Positions 62,043 through 64,000 of a DNA stretch of 64,000 nt are shown one piece after another. The DNA is taken from assembly GCA_946479745.1 (NCBI GenBank), contig CAMLGZ010000001.1:186001-250000 (forward strand). The letters run 5' to 3'. This DNA is from an uncultured Pseudoxanthomonas sp. (lineage in GTDB: Bacteria > Pseudomonadota > Gammaproteobacteria > Xanthomonadales > Xanthomonadaceae). Both the position numbers and the translations under genes were made by a program. The notes under the pieces are model-generated. The model did not search any database, was not told the origin of the DNA, and saw only the letters and a list, made by a program, of their open reading frames with translations. How positions within the stretch are numbered: position 1 is the stretch's first letter; each line of letters opens with the position of its first letter.

Positions 62043-63617
62043 ATGAAATCGAACCTCCTGTTTCCTGCCGTCGCATGCGCATTGGCCATGGCGATGGCGA
62101 TTCCCGCACCTGCCGCCTGGGCCGCGCAAAGCGTGCCCGGCGAGCGCAGCAAGACCGCTCCTGTGCTGGTGGCGCCGAAGTGGCGCAACGAGGCTTTCCC
62201 CTCGCAATCAACTACCCGCCTGCAGTACCAGGAAATCGCGGTCTCGCGGATCCTGAAGGTGCAGCAGTACAACCAGTCCCGACGCATCAAGCCCGCCCAG
62301 GTCGGCATTGGCCGCGCGGCTTCCAGCGAAGGCGTAGTTGCGAAGCTGCCCGCGTTGAAGTGGGTCGCGATGCGCGATGGGAGTTCGGTGGCCCGTATCG
62401 AGGTCGGCTCGCCGATCGCCCTGGGCATACGTGTGGGCCTGCAGATAAATGCGCTGGACGCGCGCGCGGAGCTGCGCTTCGCCGGCTCCGACGAACCGTC
62501 GCGCATCGTGTCGGTGATGACTGGCGCTGAAATCCGGAAGCTTGCCGATGCGCGCGGAATCTTCTGGACGCCCGGAACCGATGGCGAGCGCCAGATCATC
62601 GAGCTCTACCTGCCCGCACGCGCGTCCCGCAACTCGGTGAAAATGCAGGCGCCGGAACTTTCCCATCTGCTCGCCAACAGTCGCAACGATTTCAAGATCA
62701 TCGAAAAAATCGGCGAATCGGGCAGCTGCAATGTGGATACCGCCTGCCGCGTCGCCGAACTGGGGCCCAACTTCGTCAGCGCCAAGAACGCCGTTGCGCA
62801 TATGCTTTTCACCTACAGCACCGGCGTGAGCTACATCTGCACCGGCACGCTGCTGGCCGACACGGTGGCCGCTACCCAGATTCCGTATTTCTATTCGGCC
62901 AACCACTGTTTCGCGGGCGGCTCGGACGGAGTTCCGGTGCAGAATTTCCAGACCGTCGCCAACACTCTCAATACCTACTGGAAATACGAAGCGACTTCGT
63001 GCGGCAGCGGCGTGCAGGCCGCCAAAGTGCTGCTGGCCGGTGGTTCGGACTATCTCTATTCCAACGCCAATACCGACGCCATGCTGCTGCGGCTCAAGAA
63101 CGCCCCGCCCGCCGGCTCGGAATTCTCCGGCTGGGACTCCGCCGCGCTGGCTCCCTCCAGCTCGATCATCGGTATCCACCACCCCAGCGGCGACGCCAAG
63201 AAGGTGTCTTTGGGCCAGCAGATTTCCAGCGACTCGTCGTTGATCACCGTGGGCTGGTTGAGCGGCACTACCGAGGGCGGCAGCAGCGGCTCGGGTTTGT
63301 TCACCACCGATCCCGGCGGTTATCGGCTGCGCGGCGGCCTGTATGGCGGCAACGCTGCGTGTTCGAACAGCGGTTCGCTTTCCAACACCTTGAATCGCGA
63401 TTTCTACTCGCGCTTCGACGTCGTCTTCCCCAACATCAGCCAATACCTGTCGCCGCTATCGGGCACTCCGATACGCATGAACGATTCCCATCCTTTGACC
63501 CATTCCAGCGCCAGCCCTGCGGCACCTGCGGCGCAGGCCGCTTCCGCGGCCCCGGTTGTTCCCGCAGGCATGGCCTTGCCGCCCCGCGCACGCGAGCGAG
63601 GTCAGCTGGAACGTTGA
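62043..63617 (+). CDS. Secreted trypsin-fold serine protease (lysyl endopeptidase-like)
   Basis: A 524-residue preproprotein. Signal peptide to about residue 28 (AAWA). Residues about 30-220 form a probable propeptide region. The protease domain has His 288 (SANHCF), Asp 345 (ANTDAML) and Ser 415 (TEGGSSGSGLF), with Cys pairs (GSCNVDTAC, CTGTLL, SCGSG), as in Lysobacter/Achromobacter lysyl endopeptidases. A Ser/Ala/Pro-rich tail (about 475-520) with no recognised domain follows. The start ATG at 62043 follows GGAAGGAAC. It is likely exported; cleavage specificity for lysine is not provable from sequence alone. Confidence 0.87.
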   Translation: MKSNLLFPAVACALAMAMAIPAPAAWAAQSVPGERSKTAPVLVAPKWRNEAFPSQSTTRLQYQEIAVSRILKVQQYNQSRRIKPAQVGIGRAASSEGVVAKLPALKWVAMRDGSSVARIEVGSPIALGIRVGLQINALDARAELRFAGSDEPSRIVSVMTGAEIRKLADARGIFWTPGTDGERQIIELYLPARASRNSVKMQAPELSHLLANSRNDFKIIEKIGESGSCNVDTACRVAELGPNFVSAKNAVAHMLFTYSTGVSYICTGTLLADTVAATQIPYFYSANHCFAGGSDGVPVQNFQTVANTLNTYWKYEATSCGSGVQAAKVLLAGGSDYLYSNANTDAMLLRLKNAPPAGSEFSGWDSAALAPSSSIIGIHHPSGDAKKVSLGQQISSDSSLITVGWLSGTTEGGSSGSGLFTTDPGGYRLRGGLYGGNAACSNSGSLSNTLNRDFYSRFDVVFPNISQYLSPLSGTPIRMNDSHPLTHSSASPAAPAAQAASAAPVVPAGMALPPRARERGQLER

Positions 63618-63665
63618 TTCCGTTGTCCGCCGACCGCCCGCAAAGGCGGTCGTGCGAGGCACGAT

Positions 63666-64000
63666 TCAGGGTTTGGCGGCTGCCATGCCCGACTCCAGCC
63701 GCGCTTCGAATTCCTCGAAACTGCCGCCAAGCGCCGCCGCTTCGCCCAGTGCGGCCTCCTTCAGCGCGTCGGAATACTTCAAACGCACCGGCGTGCCGTG
63801 TGCCTCATGCAATCGCGCGGCACGCTTGATCATCGCCAGCATGTGCGCCGCGCTTTCCGAAGTGCCGGCGATGCGTCCGTCCATGCCCAGCACCCATTCG
63901 CCGTCCTGGCGCACTATGCCGGCCAGCAGCCGACCCTCCTGATCGCGCAACTCGGCGTGAGGTTCGATCGACGATCCTATCGGCGATCCCGGCGACTTGC
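63666..64000 (-). CDS. Uncharacterised protein, cut by the window edge
   Basis: The frame is open across the right edge, so the N-terminus lies outside the window. The last 111 residues include LRDQEGRLLAGIVRQDGEWVLGMDGR and a helical C-terminal part (SAAHMLAMIKRAARLHEAHG, ALKEAALGEAAALGGSFEEFEARL). I do not recognise the family. It is convergent with the protease gene. Confidence 0.6.
   Translation of the reverse strand, partial: KSPGSPIGSSIEPHAELRDQEGRLLAGIVRQDGEWVLGMDGRIAGTSESAAHMLAMIKRAARLHEAHGTPVRLKYSDALKEAALGEAAALGGSFEEFEARLESGMAAAKP

Noticed and set aside
1..64000. tRNA, rRNA, prophage or insertion-sequence genes
   Set aside because: I looked for cloverleaf-like blocks, integrase or transposase motifs and terminal inverted repeats with a coding core and saw none; only non-coding palindromic repeats are present.

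Overview
The window looks like a chromosomal stretch from a gamma-proteobacterium of the Xanthomonadaceae/Lysobacteraceae (Lysobacter, Luteimonas or Pseudoxanthomonas type). The reasons are high GC, intergenic palindromes that start with GTAG, an ACE-like M2 peptidase, a lysyl-endopeptidase-like secreted protease, a DUF2007 'pathogenicity-like' protein and a YadA-type giant adhesin. This placement is inferred from gene content; no marker gene such as rRNA is present. I found no rRNA, tRNA, CRISPR array, integrase or transposase gene.

Region 1 (1-17164) is a polyamine catabolism island. On the minus strand lie puuD, a gamma-glutamylputrescine synthetase, a SpuC-type aminotransferase, potF, potG and the start of potH. 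Divergent from puuD are a second gamma-glutamylputrescine synthetase and a PuuB-type oxidase. After an MHS-family transporter, a conserved small protein and a TRIC-type channel come puuC, a PuuR-type repressor and, divergently, an omega-amino acid:pyruvate aminotransferase followed by alanine dehydrogenase. Together they encode uptake of polyamine, glutamylation, oxidation to GABA or direct transamination, and return of alanine to pyruvate and ammonia.

Region 2 (17262-29819) is mostly housekeeping: rlmKL, a MOSC protein and hydrolase pair, an AmpD-like amidase, tesB, a DUF2007 protein, a sigma factor fused to a membrane domain, an EF-hand secreted protein, a PAP2-like membrane protein with bpt, a Cys-rich lipoprotein, a lipoprotein nuclease/phosphatase and purT.

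Region 3 (29884-35648) begins with a compact same-strand run: an SPFH membrane protein, a 59-residue ribbon-helix-helix protein, a 59-residue DUF4177 protein, a 40-residue membrane peptide, a PH-domain membrane protein, a VanY-type peptidase and a Tat-type FAD oxidase, with several 1-4 bp overlaps. Two TGATATC sites one helical turn apart sit inside the promoter. This is the best candidate here for an uncharacterised system.

Region 4 (35663-46915) holds a LysR regulator, an exported cysteine hydrolase, an AlkA-type glycosylase, a DUF423 protein, an SRPBCC membrane protein, a NarL/DesR-type two-component pair, a GNAT enzyme, minCDE, an HExxH protein, a YrbL-like protein and a DUF4019 exported protein.

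Region 5 (46994-64000) is dominated by a 10.8-kb trimeric autotransporter adhesin gene (3599 aa) with extensive internal repeats, followed by an OmpA/BamE-like lipoprotein. Upstream of the adhesin lies about 1.2 kb without a recognisable gene, then an M2 metallopeptidase, a trypsin-fold protease and a gene cut by the window edge. Palindromic repeats of several sequence families punctuate the whole window.
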